7,182 nt of DNA from NCBI GenBank assembly GCA_002389705.1, contig DGQJ01000345.1:1-7182 (forward strand), given 5' to 3'. Made by a program: the position numbers and the translations under genes. Position 1 is the first letter of the stretch, and each line of letters opens with the position of its first letter. The DNA is from Bacteroidales bacterium UBA4417. GTDB lineage: Bacteria; Bacteroidota; Bacteroidia; Bacteroidales; UBA4417. The notes beneath the pieces are model-generated. The model searched no databases. It saw only the letters and a program-made list of their open reading frames with translations, and had not been told where the DNA came from. This document shows, one piece after another, positions 1 to 6,214 of the stretch.

Positions 1-618
1 ATTAATGAACTCGATGCAGCTGTAAATATTAACCTGCATACACGCGAACCCCGCGAAAAGCACACCAAACTGAATATTATCAGGCTGGGAACAGCAGGAG
101 CGCTTCAGGCTGATATACAGCCCGGCGATTTTGTGGCTTCAACCTACGGTATGGGAATGGATGGCTTGCTGTACTTTTACGAAAAAGGGAAAAGCGTAAT
201 GGATACCGGGTTGGCCGAGGCATTTGTAAAACATGTAAAATGGGATTCGAACCTTCCCGGGATTTATGCAGTACCCTGTTCGGCGGGCTTGATGGAAAAG
301 GTGGGGAAGGACCTTGTACATGGACTTACGCTTACAGCGCCGGGATTTTACGGTCCACAAGGACGTGAACTCAGGCTGAAACTTGCATTCCCCGAACTGA
401 ACCACCTCATCGAAAGTTTTGAATACCAGGGCAAGCGCATTGCCAATTTCGAAATGGAAACTTCTGCTTTGTATGGCCTGGGTAAAATGCTGGGCCACGA
501 AACCCTCACAGTGTGCTCAATAGTTGCAAACCGGGTTAATAAAACCTATGCAAAAGACTATCACAGCGATATCGAGAGATTGGTGAAACTTGTTTTAACC
601 AGGCTCACTGAAATGTAG
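1..618 (+). CDS. Nucleoside (uridine-type) phosphorylase, 5'-truncated by window edge
   Basis: The reading frame is open from base 1 to a TAG at 616-618, giving 205 visible residues; the N-terminal part (perhaps 50-85 residues, by comparison with family lengths of about 250-290) is outside the window. The GTG at 133 is internal, because family-conserved sequence precedes it: IIRLGTAGALQ at visible residues 26-36 matches the R-x-GT-x-G-x-x-Q phosphate/ribose loop of the PNP/UDP phosphorylase family. Further signatures are FYGPQGR (118-ish, with Q120 and R122, the position where uridine phosphorylases recognise the pyrimidine) and NFEMETSALYGL (E151, M152, E153, the ribose-binding E-M-E of Udp-like enzymes), followed by a typical VANR segment. 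Known family chemistry is reversible phosphorolysis of a nucleoside to base and (deoxy)ribose-1-phosphate in cytosolic pyrimidine salvage. Uridine is my best guess for substrate from Q120/R122; another nucleoside is possible. It is convergent with the next gene and ends just before a shared hairpin terminator. Confidence 0.88.
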   Translation: MNELDAAVNINLHTREPREKHTKLNIIRLGTAGALQADIQPGDFVASTYGMGMDGLLYFYEKGKSVMDTGLAEAFVKHVKWDSNLPGIYAVPCSAGLMEKVGKDLVHGLTLTAPGFYGPQGRELRLKLAFPELNHLIESFEYQGKRIANFEMETSALYGLGKMLGHETLTVCSIVANRVNKTYAKDYHSDIERLVKLVLTRLTEM

Positions 619-660
619 ATGCCTCGCGAGAGCAATAGCTTTCAGCCCTTTGATAAACAA

Positions 661-696
661 AAAAAATCACTGCAGAAATGCAGTGATTTTTTTTTT
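661..696. terminator. Bidirectional intrinsic terminator between convergent genes
   Basis: AAAAAATCACTGCA (661-674), a GAAA loop (675-678) and TGCAGTGATTTTTT (679-692) form a perfect 14-bp hairpin, with nine strong bases in the core. On the + strand a T-run extends 687-696 (10 T). On the - strand the complement of the A-rich stretch 655-666 supplies a second, once-interrupted U-tract. It lies 43 bases after the phosphorylase stop and 40 bases beyond the stop of the - strand lipoprotein gene, so it can end both transcripts. Confidence 0.88.
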
Positions 697-735
697 GAGG
701 TATACTCTCCGGTTGGTTCACAACCCGGGAAATCG

Positions 736-1908
736 TTAATAAATATAGCTCCTGTTATTCTGAATGGCTCCCCTGATGGCAGCTTTGAGCGATTCGGAGC
801 AGCGCACCACCATATCGATATCGGTTGGGAAAGGTACCGGGTTCGATTTTGTTTTTTCCAGCTGCCGTGCATCAAGCGCCTGTGTATCGCCCAGTGCACG
901 CGACGAAACATGTTCGAATGCAGCCTGAGCCCCAATCGGATCTTTTTTAAGCACTTTCTCAGGATATGCCTGCACCACTTCAATATCGCCGGTAATCTGG
1001 CAAGCTTTACGCTGCCAGGTGTCGATCATTGCGCATTGAAGTGTTTTATATTTTTTGATTTTAATGTCATTCCCGAGTGTGTCTTTCATCACATTTCCTT
1101 TCCTGTCGAGCATATATTCAAATCCATCTTCAACCTGTTTTTTAATAACAGTATCCTTTTGCATGGTTTGGTCGGGGCTTACGGCAATGTTTTTAACATT
1201 TACATCTACGTAATAATCGTATTTCGTGTTTTTGTTCAGCCTGTAAGTGTGGTATTCAACCCACTCGGAGTTTAGCCTGGGTAAATCCAGTGCCAGCAGG
1301 TCCTGTTCAAATTCTTTCGGGAATTTAATCATCGAACTGTTCTGGATCGAAACCAATACCCGGCTCATGCCCAGGAGTTTTGAATCGTCAATTTTTCTGT
1401 CAATTCCTTCATAGTCGCCTACATATTCTTTTGCCCTTACGAATTCATAATAAGCCTGTCGGTACGATTCCTTCGTGTCGTTTTTCATCAGTTCGTTGCC
1501 ATGTGCAAAATAAAAATCGGCGGCTTTCTTTTTTGCTGTTACCATTTCGGCTATGTAATCAACATACGAAAAATCAATCATCTGTCCGTTCTTGTCCAAT
1601 GGCATAACTGTTTTAACCAGCGATTGTCTGTCGTTTAACGATTTATATGCCAGATAAATATCGTCCCAGCGATTGGCCCGGCCTTCCGTTTTTAATAGCC
1701 TTATTCTTTCCAGATCCTGATCGTTGGCAACTTTATACGAGCGTTCGAGGATCTCAATTTGCTTAACATCGGCCGGATCTTTACGAAGTTGCTTTACGGC
1801 TTTAGCTATGGCCATATCGTAATTGCCTTTCTGGAGTTGTTTTTTAGAACTGTTACATCCTGCTAACAGAATGGCGATGATACATACAAGAGGTAGAATG
1901 TTTTTCAT
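736..1908 (-). CDS. Lipoprotein of unknown function with TPR-like helices
   Basis: This encodes 390 residues. A short basic start (MKN), a hydrophobic segment (residues 4-16) and the lipobox L15-A16-G17-C18 mark it as a signal peptidase II substrate, lipidated at C18. The residues after the cysteine are NSSKK; there is no acidic cluster like the surface lipoprotein export signals described in Bacteroidota, so I infer it stays on the periplasmic side of a membrane. Residues 24-62 (LQKGNYDMAIAKAVKQLRKDP) read as a TPR-like helical hairpin, and 122-175 is a second helix-rich part with A/Y/G spacing typical of TPR-like folds. The region from about 215 to 312 looks beta-rich, with alternating Y/V and K/D residues. 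The C-terminal end is short helical. I do not recognise the family beyond conserved Bacteroidota lipoproteins of this general look. The ATG at 1908 is the only start that keeps the signal peptide; no Shine-Dalgarno is visible, as usual in this phylum. A scaffold or assembly role in the envelope is only a guess. It is transcribed away from the CotH gene. Confidence 0.85.
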   Translation of the reverse strand: MKNILPLVCIIAILLAGCNSSKKQLQKGNYDMAIAKAVKQLRKDPADVKQIEILERSYKVANDQDLERIRLLKTEGRANRWDDIYLAYKSLNDRQSLVKTVMPLDKNGQMIDFSYVDYIAEMVTAKKKAADFYFAHGNELMKNDTKESYRQAYYEFVRAKEYVGDYEGIDRKIDDSKLLGMSRVLVSIQNSSMIKFPKEFEQDLLALDLPRLNSEWVEYHTYRLNKNTKYDYYVDVNVKNIAVSPDQTMQKDTVIKKQVEDGFEYMLDRKGNVMKDTLGNDIKIKKYKTLQCAMIDTWQRKACQITGDIEVVQAYPEKVLKKDPIGAQAAFEHVSSRALGDTQALDARQLEKTKSNPVPFPTDIDMVVRCSESLKAAIRGAIQNNRSYIY

Positions 1909-1930
1909 TTATATTGGTTTTAATGCGAGG

Positions 1931-1938
1931 CAAAGATA
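1931..1938 (-). promoter_or_regulatory. Bacteroidota -7 promoter box for the lipoprotein gene
   Basis: Read on the - strand this is TATCTTTG, an exact match to the TAnnTTTG box of the Bacteroidota primary sigma factor. It sits 22 bases upstream of the ATG, which would give a 5' leader of about 15-20 bases. No clear TTG -33 element is seen at the expected 19-21 bp spacing, so the call rests on the -7 box and its position. Confidence 0.5.
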
Positions 1939-2172
1939 GAAAAACGATTGGGTACATTTTATCCGTAAATCAATGCTTGCATGGATTAATATCTTTTTGT
2001 TTTTATACGATAGTTGGTGTATTACAGTTATTAATGTGATTGAGCGTTTGTATGCAAAGCCGGTTTTTTAAATTTTAACTACAAATTACGGGCCAGGGAC
2101 AAAGTGAACAACATTTTTCAGGAATTTGATAAATATATCGTTCATTTTCAGTGGTTACTCCATCAGACTTGC

Positions 2173-2180
2173 TACCTTTG
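2173..2180 (+). promoter_or_regulatory. Bacteroidota -7 promoter box for the CotH-like gene
   Basis: TACCTTTG is an exact TAnnTTTG match. Transcription would begin near 2186-2188, giving a leader of about 100 bases before the ATG at 2286. The -33 region around 2150 has only a weak GTGG in place of TTG. Support comes from the fact that the base-paired leader element begins exactly where the transcript is predicted to start. Confidence 0.55.
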
Positions 2181-2187
2181 CTCAGTC

Positions 2188-2245
2188 AAAATGCCAGGCA
2201 AAAGGGAGACCAGGGTAAACCTGGCCGTTTTTATAACGGGCATTT
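2188..2245 (+). promoter_or_regulatory. Candidate structured 5' leader RNA (three-way junction)
   Basis: Three helices can form together. A closing helix pairs AAATGCC (2189-2195) with GGCATTT (2239-2245). Inside it lies CCAGG (2210-2214) with CCTGG (2220-2224) around a GTAAA loop, followed directly by CCGTT (2225-2229) with AACGG (2235-2239) around TTTAT; G2239 can be used by only one of the last and first helices. The purine-rich strand 2196-2209 (contains AAAAGGGAGA) would be the junction. A competing pairing, GCCAGG (2193-2198) with CCTGGC (2220-2225), excludes the closing helix and the first hairpin, so two states are conceivable. It starts at the predicted 5' end of the CotH transcript. 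I cannot match it to a known riboswitch class. It could be a cis-regulatory RNA, a stability element or chance; pairing is seen, function is inferred. Confidence 0.35.
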
Positions 2246-2285
2246 GTATTTCTTAATTTCAGAATTCGAATAAAGTAATTGCATT

Positions 2286-4502
2286 ATGCAAAAAAAATGT
2301 GGGATATTGTGCATGCTGGTTTCTTTTTTAATGCTCTTCAGCATTCAAGCTGCCTATGCGCAATCCGTAAATCACTGGGAAATGGTAGTTGCGGCTGGGG
2401 ATACCTGGTGGTATCTGCCTGGTAGTTCAGAACCTGTTTCCAACTGGCCTGAACCTGGTTTCGAGACCCGTTTCTGGTCGGCAGGGCCCGGTGGCATTGG
2501 TTATGGCGATAATGATGATGCTACGGTTATTGGCAATGTTACCTCGCTTTATATGCGCACCGATTTTACAATCATCGATACTTCCAATATCTCGTGGGCT
2601 ATACTTCATGTTGACTACGATGATGCCTTTGTAGCCTACCTGAACGGCCACGAACTGGCAAGGGCCAATATTGGAACCGTTGGTACCAGGCCTTTATATA
2701 ATCAAACAGCGCTGGTCGACCACGAGGCGCAGGTTTATACAGGAGGAATACCCGACCGGTTTATCATTCATAAAGATACCCTCAGGAAATATCTGACCAA
2801 CGGGGTTAATACGCTTGCGCTGCAGGTTCATAATAAAAGTGCCACATCTTCCGATCTTACATCCATTGCTTACTTTTCGGTTGGGATGAAATCTGCCGGA
2901 CAAACCTACAGACCTGTTCCAGCCTGGTTTAATGACCCTTTGACTGAAAAAACAAATTTGCCACTTATCATCATCAATACGTTTGGAAAGGAAATACCTG
3001 ACGAACCTAAAATTACGGCCAGCCTTAAAGTTATTGATAATGGCCCCGGGCAAATGAACGGATACCTTGATGATGCAACCGGGTACGAAGGACCCATTGG
3101 CATCGAAATACGTGGACAGTCGTCGCAACAATTTCCTAAAAAAGGCTACGGGGTGGAACTTTGGACGAGTGCCGGTGCTGATACCAGCGTTAGCATGCTG
3201 GGTATGCCTGCCGACGAAGACTGGGTACTTTCGGCGCCATATTCGGATAAAACCATGCTCCGCAACGCAATCACCTACCAGCTTGGGAGGGAAATGGGAA
3301 ACTGGCAACCCGGGTTCCGCTGGTGCGAAGTGTACCTCAACGGAAGCTACAACGGCGTTTATATGCTGATTGAAAAAATTAAGCGGGGTGCCGACCGGGT
3401 GGATATTAACAAACTGAAACCCGATGAAATCTCGGGCGATAACCTAACGGGTGGCTACATCGTGAAAGTGGATAAAACCTGGGGCCTCGGTGCCAACGAG
3501 TATTTTAATACTTACCCTACAAACAGGTATAATAATGCCCGGACTTATACATTTACTTATGTGTACCCCGATTACGATGAGATTGTTACCCAACAGAAAT
3601 CATATATACAAAACTACCTGCTTACCCTCGAAAACACCCTGAATGGGGCATCCTTTAAAGATCCTGTGAATGGTTTCAGGAAATATATGGATATAAGTTC
3701 GTTTGTCGATTTCCAGGTGATCAACGAATTTGCAAATAATGTGGATGGATACCGGTACAGCACATTTTTTTATAAGAAAAAAGACTCCGATGGGGGTAAG
3801 CTCTACGCAGGCCCCATCTGGGATTTCGACCTGAGTTATGGGAATGTGGATTATTATGCCATGAACCTTTCGACCGAAGGCTGGCTTTACCCGCATTACG
3901 GTTCCAACGAAGGTTACCCAATGCATTGGTGGGCAAGGCTTATGGAGGATGAGGATTACCGGCAGGCATTTGCAAAACGCTGGAAAGACTTACGGGCAGG
4001 GCCTATGAATACCGACTCGGTGATGAACGATATCGACGAACAAATACGTTACCTCGATAAAGCCATTGCACGCAATTTTAGCCGCTGGCCGATACTGGGT
4101 GTATATGTTTGGCCCAACTATTTTGTGGGAGCCACCTATGCCGAGGAAGTTGATTACCTGAAAACCTGGATGCGCAACAGGCTTCAGTGGATGGATGGAA
4201 ATGTTTCACTTTCGACAGGCGAACTGATTTCGGACAACAAGGGAGCCCATATTTCTGTTTTCCCAAACCCGCTGAAAGACCAGTTAAATATTACCCTTAC
4301 CTTGCCTGATGCGCACAGGCTTGAAATTGAAATTATTGATCTGCTTGGGAAGACAATTTACAGAGCTGATTATACGCCTGACAGCAAAGGGCAGCAGGTT
4401 ATCGAACAGAAATTGCCCGTTATTACACCAGGTTGTTACCTGCTGCGATTAAAGCAGGATAACCAGGTTTTCAGAATACATAAACTGGTTATCAGCAATT
4501 AG
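2286..4502 (+). CDS. Secreted CotH kinase-family protein with T9SS sorting domain
   Basis: This encodes 738 residues, apparently complete. Residues 1-25 are a Sec signal peptide with cleavage at AYA|Q26. About 30-200 looks like a jelly-roll/galactose-binding-like domain (DYDDAFVAYLNGHELAR at 110-126), probably for carbohydrate or protein binding. The CotH domain spans about 224-640. Its hallmarks are IRGQSSQQFPKK (275-286), YLNGSYNGVYMLIEKIKR (350-367), GGYIVKVDK (389-397) and GPIWDFDLSYGN (509-520), with D513 and D515 as likely metal/ATP-site acids, plus a closing WP...WPN...RLQWMD segment. Residues 656-738 are a type A T9SS sorting domain (ISVFPNPLKD, LLGKTIY, PGCYLLRL, KLVISN), so the protein should cross the outer membrane and be surface-attached or released. 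CotH of Bacillus is an atypical kinase of spore coat proteins. Kinase activity and substrate here are inferred from the family only. The ATG at 2286 is set by the signal peptide; there is no Shine-Dalgarno. It seems monocistronic, with its own promoter and leader. Confidence 0.93.
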   Translation: MQKKCGILCMLVSFLMLFSIQAAYAQSVNHWEMVVAAGDTWWYLPGSSEPVSNWPEPGFETRFWSAGPGGIGYGDNDDATVIGNVTSLYMRTDFTIIDTSNISWAILHVDYDDAFVAYLNGHELARANIGTVGTRPLYNQTALVDHEAQVYTGGIPDRFIIHKDTLRKYLTNGVNTLALQVHNKSATSSDLTSIAYFSVGMKSAGQTYRPVPAWFNDPLTEKTNLPLIIINTFGKEIPDEPKITASLKVIDNGPGQMNGYLDDATGYEGPIGIEIRGQSSQQFPKKGYGVELWTSAGADTSVSMLGMPADEDWVLSAPYSDKTMLRNAITYQLGREMGNWQPGFRWCEVYLNGSYNGVYMLIEKIKRGADRVDINKLKPDEISGDNLTGGYIVKVDKTWGLGANEYFNTYPTNRYNNARTYTFTYVYPDYDEIVTQQKSYIQNYLLTLENTLNGASFKDPVNGFRKYMDISSFVDFQVINEFANNVDGYRYSTFFYKKKDSDGGKLYAGPIWDFDLSYGNVDYYAMNLSTEGWLYPHYGSNEGYPMHWWARLMEDEDYRQAFAKRWKDLRAGPMNTDSVMNDIDEQIRYLDKAIARNFSRWPILGVYVWPNYFVGATYAEEVDYLKTWMRNRLQWMDGNVSLSTGELISDNKGAHISVFPNPLKDQLNITLTLPDAHRLEIEIIDLLGKTIYRADYTPDSKGQQVIEQKLPVITPGCYLLRLKQDNQVFRIHKLVISN

Positions 4503-4590
4503 CGCTGTTTCCTGAGCAACTAATTCGGGCTAATCAATATCTTAACTGGCTGCCCTTAAATTTTCGACTGTCTTCTGTTAATTAAAATTT

Positions 4591-4622
4591 TTCTGCCCGA
4601 CCTGATTTCAGGTCGGGCAGAA
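4591..4622. terminator. Perfect 15-bp inverted repeat, probable transcript end of the CotH gene
   Basis: TTCTGCCCGACCTGA (4591-4605) is followed by TT and its exact complement TCAGGTCGGGCAGAA (4608-4622). In RNA the innermost pairs would open to give a loop of 4-8 bases and a GC-rich stem of 12-13 bp. It begins 88 bases after the CotH stop codon. There is no T-run after it on the + strand; on the - strand the flank reads as a short A/T-rich tract. It may therefore be a rho-independent-like terminator with a weak tail, a 3'-end stabilising hairpin, or a dispersed palindromic repeat. Confidence 0.55.
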
Positions 4623-4899
4623 TGGTATTTACCGGAAGCTAATCCATATCATTATGTTGATCATTGCTGCGACTGATATTTCGGATCAGGTTCAAAAGTT
4701 GTGGAGAAAGAATAAAATACATTAGTAGTCAGGCTGTTAAGTTAGGTTTTCAGTTATTCCAAGCATAGTGTTTCTTAAGAGAGGTAAAAGAAAGTAAAGA
4801 AAACTAAAATCAATCCTGCAAAATAACTCTTCTAAAAGCAACAGTATAACTACACAACTTTTAAACATGATCCGATATTTGTGCACAGTTGCCAAAATT

Positions 4900-4920
4900 A
4901 AGGTTCCTATGCTGAACCTT
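4900..4920 (+). promoter_or_regulatory. Small inverted repeat upstream of the prenyltransferase gene
   Basis: AAGGTTC (4900-4906) and GAACCTT (4914-4920) form a perfect 7-bp dyad with a 7-base spacer, 58 bases before the ATG at 4979. The size and spacing fit either a dimeric regulator site or a small leader hairpin. The pairing is seen; a regulatory role is inferred and weak. Confidence 0.25.
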
Positions 4921-4978
4921 TATTGAACAGCAGTTGTTTTTAGGTAAAACAATACTTAATTAAAAAATACAAAAGAAT

Positions 4979-6004
4979 ATGGTAAATACTTCGATGTGGT
5001 TAAAGGCCCTGCGGGTGATTCCACAAATATCAAAAACTGAGTGGAATGCGCTCGATGTAATTTCGCGATGGCTTATTGCTACGCGTGCAGCCGTGTTTAT
5101 AATGACGGCTACCGCTGCTGCAATAGGTGGATTGCTTGCTTACCGGGCCGGAACATTTTCGTGGGATTTGTTTATCCTCTGCCTGTTAGGCATAGTGATG
5201 GCACATGCCAGTAACAACCTGCTCAACGACCTGGTGGATCACCGCAAAGGGATTGATAAGGATAATTATTACCGATCGCTTTACGGACCGCAGCCGCTGG
5301 AACACGGGCTGCTTAGCATGAAAGGCTTCCTCACTTACCTTTTTGTCACGCTTGGTATTGCCCTGGCCATTGGTGTTTACCTGGTTGTGGTTACCGGTAT
5401 TGGCGCTTTCTGGTTGTTGGGCGCTGGTCTTTTCTTCCTGTTATTCTACACATGGCCACTGAAATATTTCGGGTTGGGAGAACCCTCCGTGATCCTGGTT
5501 TGGGGACCGCTCATGGTAGGTGGAACTTATTTCGTGGTATCAGGCGGGCAATGGGATAACTGGGTGGTATTGCTGAGCCTGGTATATGCTTTGGGCCCAA
5601 CCACGGTGTTGTTCGGAAAGCATACCGATAAGTTGCCTGAAGATAAAGCCAAAGGAGTTCGCACCCTTCCGGTGGTGATAGGTCAGAAGGCTGCAAGGAT
5701 TTCAACCATAGGTTTCTGGCTTTTACAGTATGGTTTCATAATTGCGCTGGTACTTACCGGCCGACTGGGTCCTGCCATGCTGATTGTACTGTTCGCCATT
5801 CCTAAATTTATCTGGGCATCAAAAATCTTCCTGAAACCCCGGCCGACTTCAAAACCTGAAGGCCCGTCGGGCGAAGGCTGGCCTTTGTACCTGGTTTCGC
5901 ATGCCTTTATTTACAACCGTGTTTTTGGCATGTTATTCCTGCTGGGGCTTATTGTTGATGTAGTGCTTTATAAGCTTGGGTTCGTTTGGACTTTAAATTT
6001 TTGA
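4979..6004 (+). CDS. UbiA-superfamily membrane prenyltransferase
   Basis: This encodes 341 residues with about nine membrane segments (roughly 33-55, 61-77, 114-138, 139-157, 169-187, 195-212, 240-260, 264-282, 315-335) after a 30-residue soluble start. The two aspartate-rich loops that bind the Mg-diphosphate of the prenyl donor are present: NDLVDHRKGID at 83-93 (MenA-like N-D-x-x-D-x-x-x-G-x-D) and KHTDKLPEDKAKGVRTLPV at 214-232 (D217, D222, then G-V-R-T-L-P). The family transfers a prenyl chain to an aromatic or other acceptor in the inner membrane, for example in menaquinone synthesis. The second loop departs from classical MenA (no NN-x-R-D; one extra residue between the acids), and the tail WPLYLVSHAFIYNRVFGMLF (301-320) is distinctive, so I do not assign menA. 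No quinone-pathway gene is adjacent, and the acceptor is unknown. The ATG at 4979 is used; M6 is an alternative. It is followed by a strong terminator, so it is likely a single-gene unit. Confidence 0.85.
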   Translation: MVNTSMWLKALRVIPQISKTEWNALDVISRWLIATRAAVFIMTATAAAIGGLLAYRAGTFSWDLFILCLLGIVMAHASNNLLNDLVDHRKGIDKDNYYRSLYGPQPLEHGLLSMKGFLTYLFVTLGIALAIGVYLVVVTGIGAFWLLGAGLFFLLFYTWPLKYFGLGEPSVILVWGPLMVGGTYFVVSGGQWDNWVVLLSLVYALGPTTVLFGKHTDKLPEDKAKGVRTLPVVIGQKAARISTIGFWLLQYGFIIALVLTGRLGPAMLIVLFAIPKFIWASKIFLKPRPTSKPEGPSGEGWPLYLVSHAFIYNRVFGMLFLLGLIVDVVLYKLGFVWTLNF

Positions 6005-6023
6005 TCATCAATTTATTGCATCG

Positions 6024-6057
6024 AAAACCTGTCGGCACTGCCGGCAGGTTTTTTTTT
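6024..6057 (+). terminator. Intrinsic terminator of the prenyltransferase gene
   Basis: AAAACCTGTCGGC (6024-6036), loop ACT (6037-6039) and GCCGGCAGGTTTT (6040-6052) form a 13-bp stem with one T-G wobble, ending in a run of nine T (6049-6057). It starts 20 bases after the TGA. The A-run in the left arm is short, so on the - strand it would work less well. Confidence 0.92.
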
Positions 6058-6114
6058 GTGCATACCGTTATACCTTTTGACCCCCTTCCGGGCTTATAAA
6101 AACAACTGCTGCGA

Positions 6115-6136
6115 TTTCAACCTACCTATGTTGAAA
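6115..6136 (+). promoter_or_regulatory. Inverted repeat upstream of the SirB1-like gene, possible operator
   Basis: TTTCAAC (6115-6121) and GTTGAAA (6130-6136) are perfect 7-bp arms around the 8-base spacer CTACCTAT. TACCTATG (6123-6130), one base off the TAnnTTTG box, overlaps the dyad, and a similar TAACTATG lies at 6161-6168. A dimeric repressor site overlapping a promoter is one reading; a short leader hairpin is another. Neither promoter match is exact. Confidence 0.3.
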
Positions 6137-6214
6137 ACTAATTGACTTGCGGTTATCAGTTAACTATGAAGCACCGTAATTTTAAGCAAACCAAAAAGTG
6201 CTTTTAACTTTACC

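Larger units (their letters stand above)
1909..2285. other. Divergent intergenic region, 377 bp
   Basis: This AT-rich spacer lies between the lipoprotein gene (-) and the CotH gene (+). It holds a -7 box for each side (1931-1938 on -, 2173-2180 on +) and the structured leader of the CotH gene (2188-2245). Between about 1940 and 2170 I find no credible gene; the only small symmetric element is ATGC-TT-GCAT at 1973-1982, too short to interpret. Confidence 0.7.
4503..4978. other. Intergenic region of 476 bp without a supported gene
   Basis: It holds the strong inverted repeat at 4591-4622, a purine-rich A/G stretch at about 4769-4806, and a small dyad at 4900-4920. The only ATG-initiated frame I looked at (4654-4725, 23 codons) has no start signal or family resemblance. 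No exact TAnnTTTG box occurs on the + strand; GATATTTG at 4874-4881 is one base off and could be the promoter of the downstream prenyltransferase gene, with a leader of about 90 bases. No tRNA or other RNA gene is apparent. Confidence 0.6.

Noticed and set aside
619..1275. Open frame of 218 codons on the + strand right after the phosphorylase stop
   Set aside because: It runs through the hairpin terminator and lies antisense to the lipoprotein gene, whose signal peptide and composition are clearly real; the + frame is rich in Cys, Phe and His in the way shadow frames are.
2191..2256. Possible 21-residue upstream reading frame in the CotH leader
   Set aside because: It has an ATG and a stop but no start signal, no notable peptide and lies inside the paired region; a frame this short occurs easily by chance. 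It could matter only if conserved in relatives.
2694..3308. Open frame of 204 codons on the - strand
   Set aside because: It is fully antisense to the CotH gene at its best-conserved motifs and has no family resemblance of its own.
4654..4725. 23-codon frame in the gap before the prenyltransferase gene
   Set aside because: No promoter, start signal or recognisable product; chance length in AT-rich DNA.
4979..6004. Naming the prenyltransferase menA
   Set aside because: The second aspartate loop and C-terminal segment differ from classical MenA, and no menaquinone gene is nearby.
6205..6212. TAACTTTA as the -7 box of the SirB1-like gene
   Set aside because: Only two bases separate it from the ATG, so transcription would start at or after the start codon; the last base also departs from the consensus.
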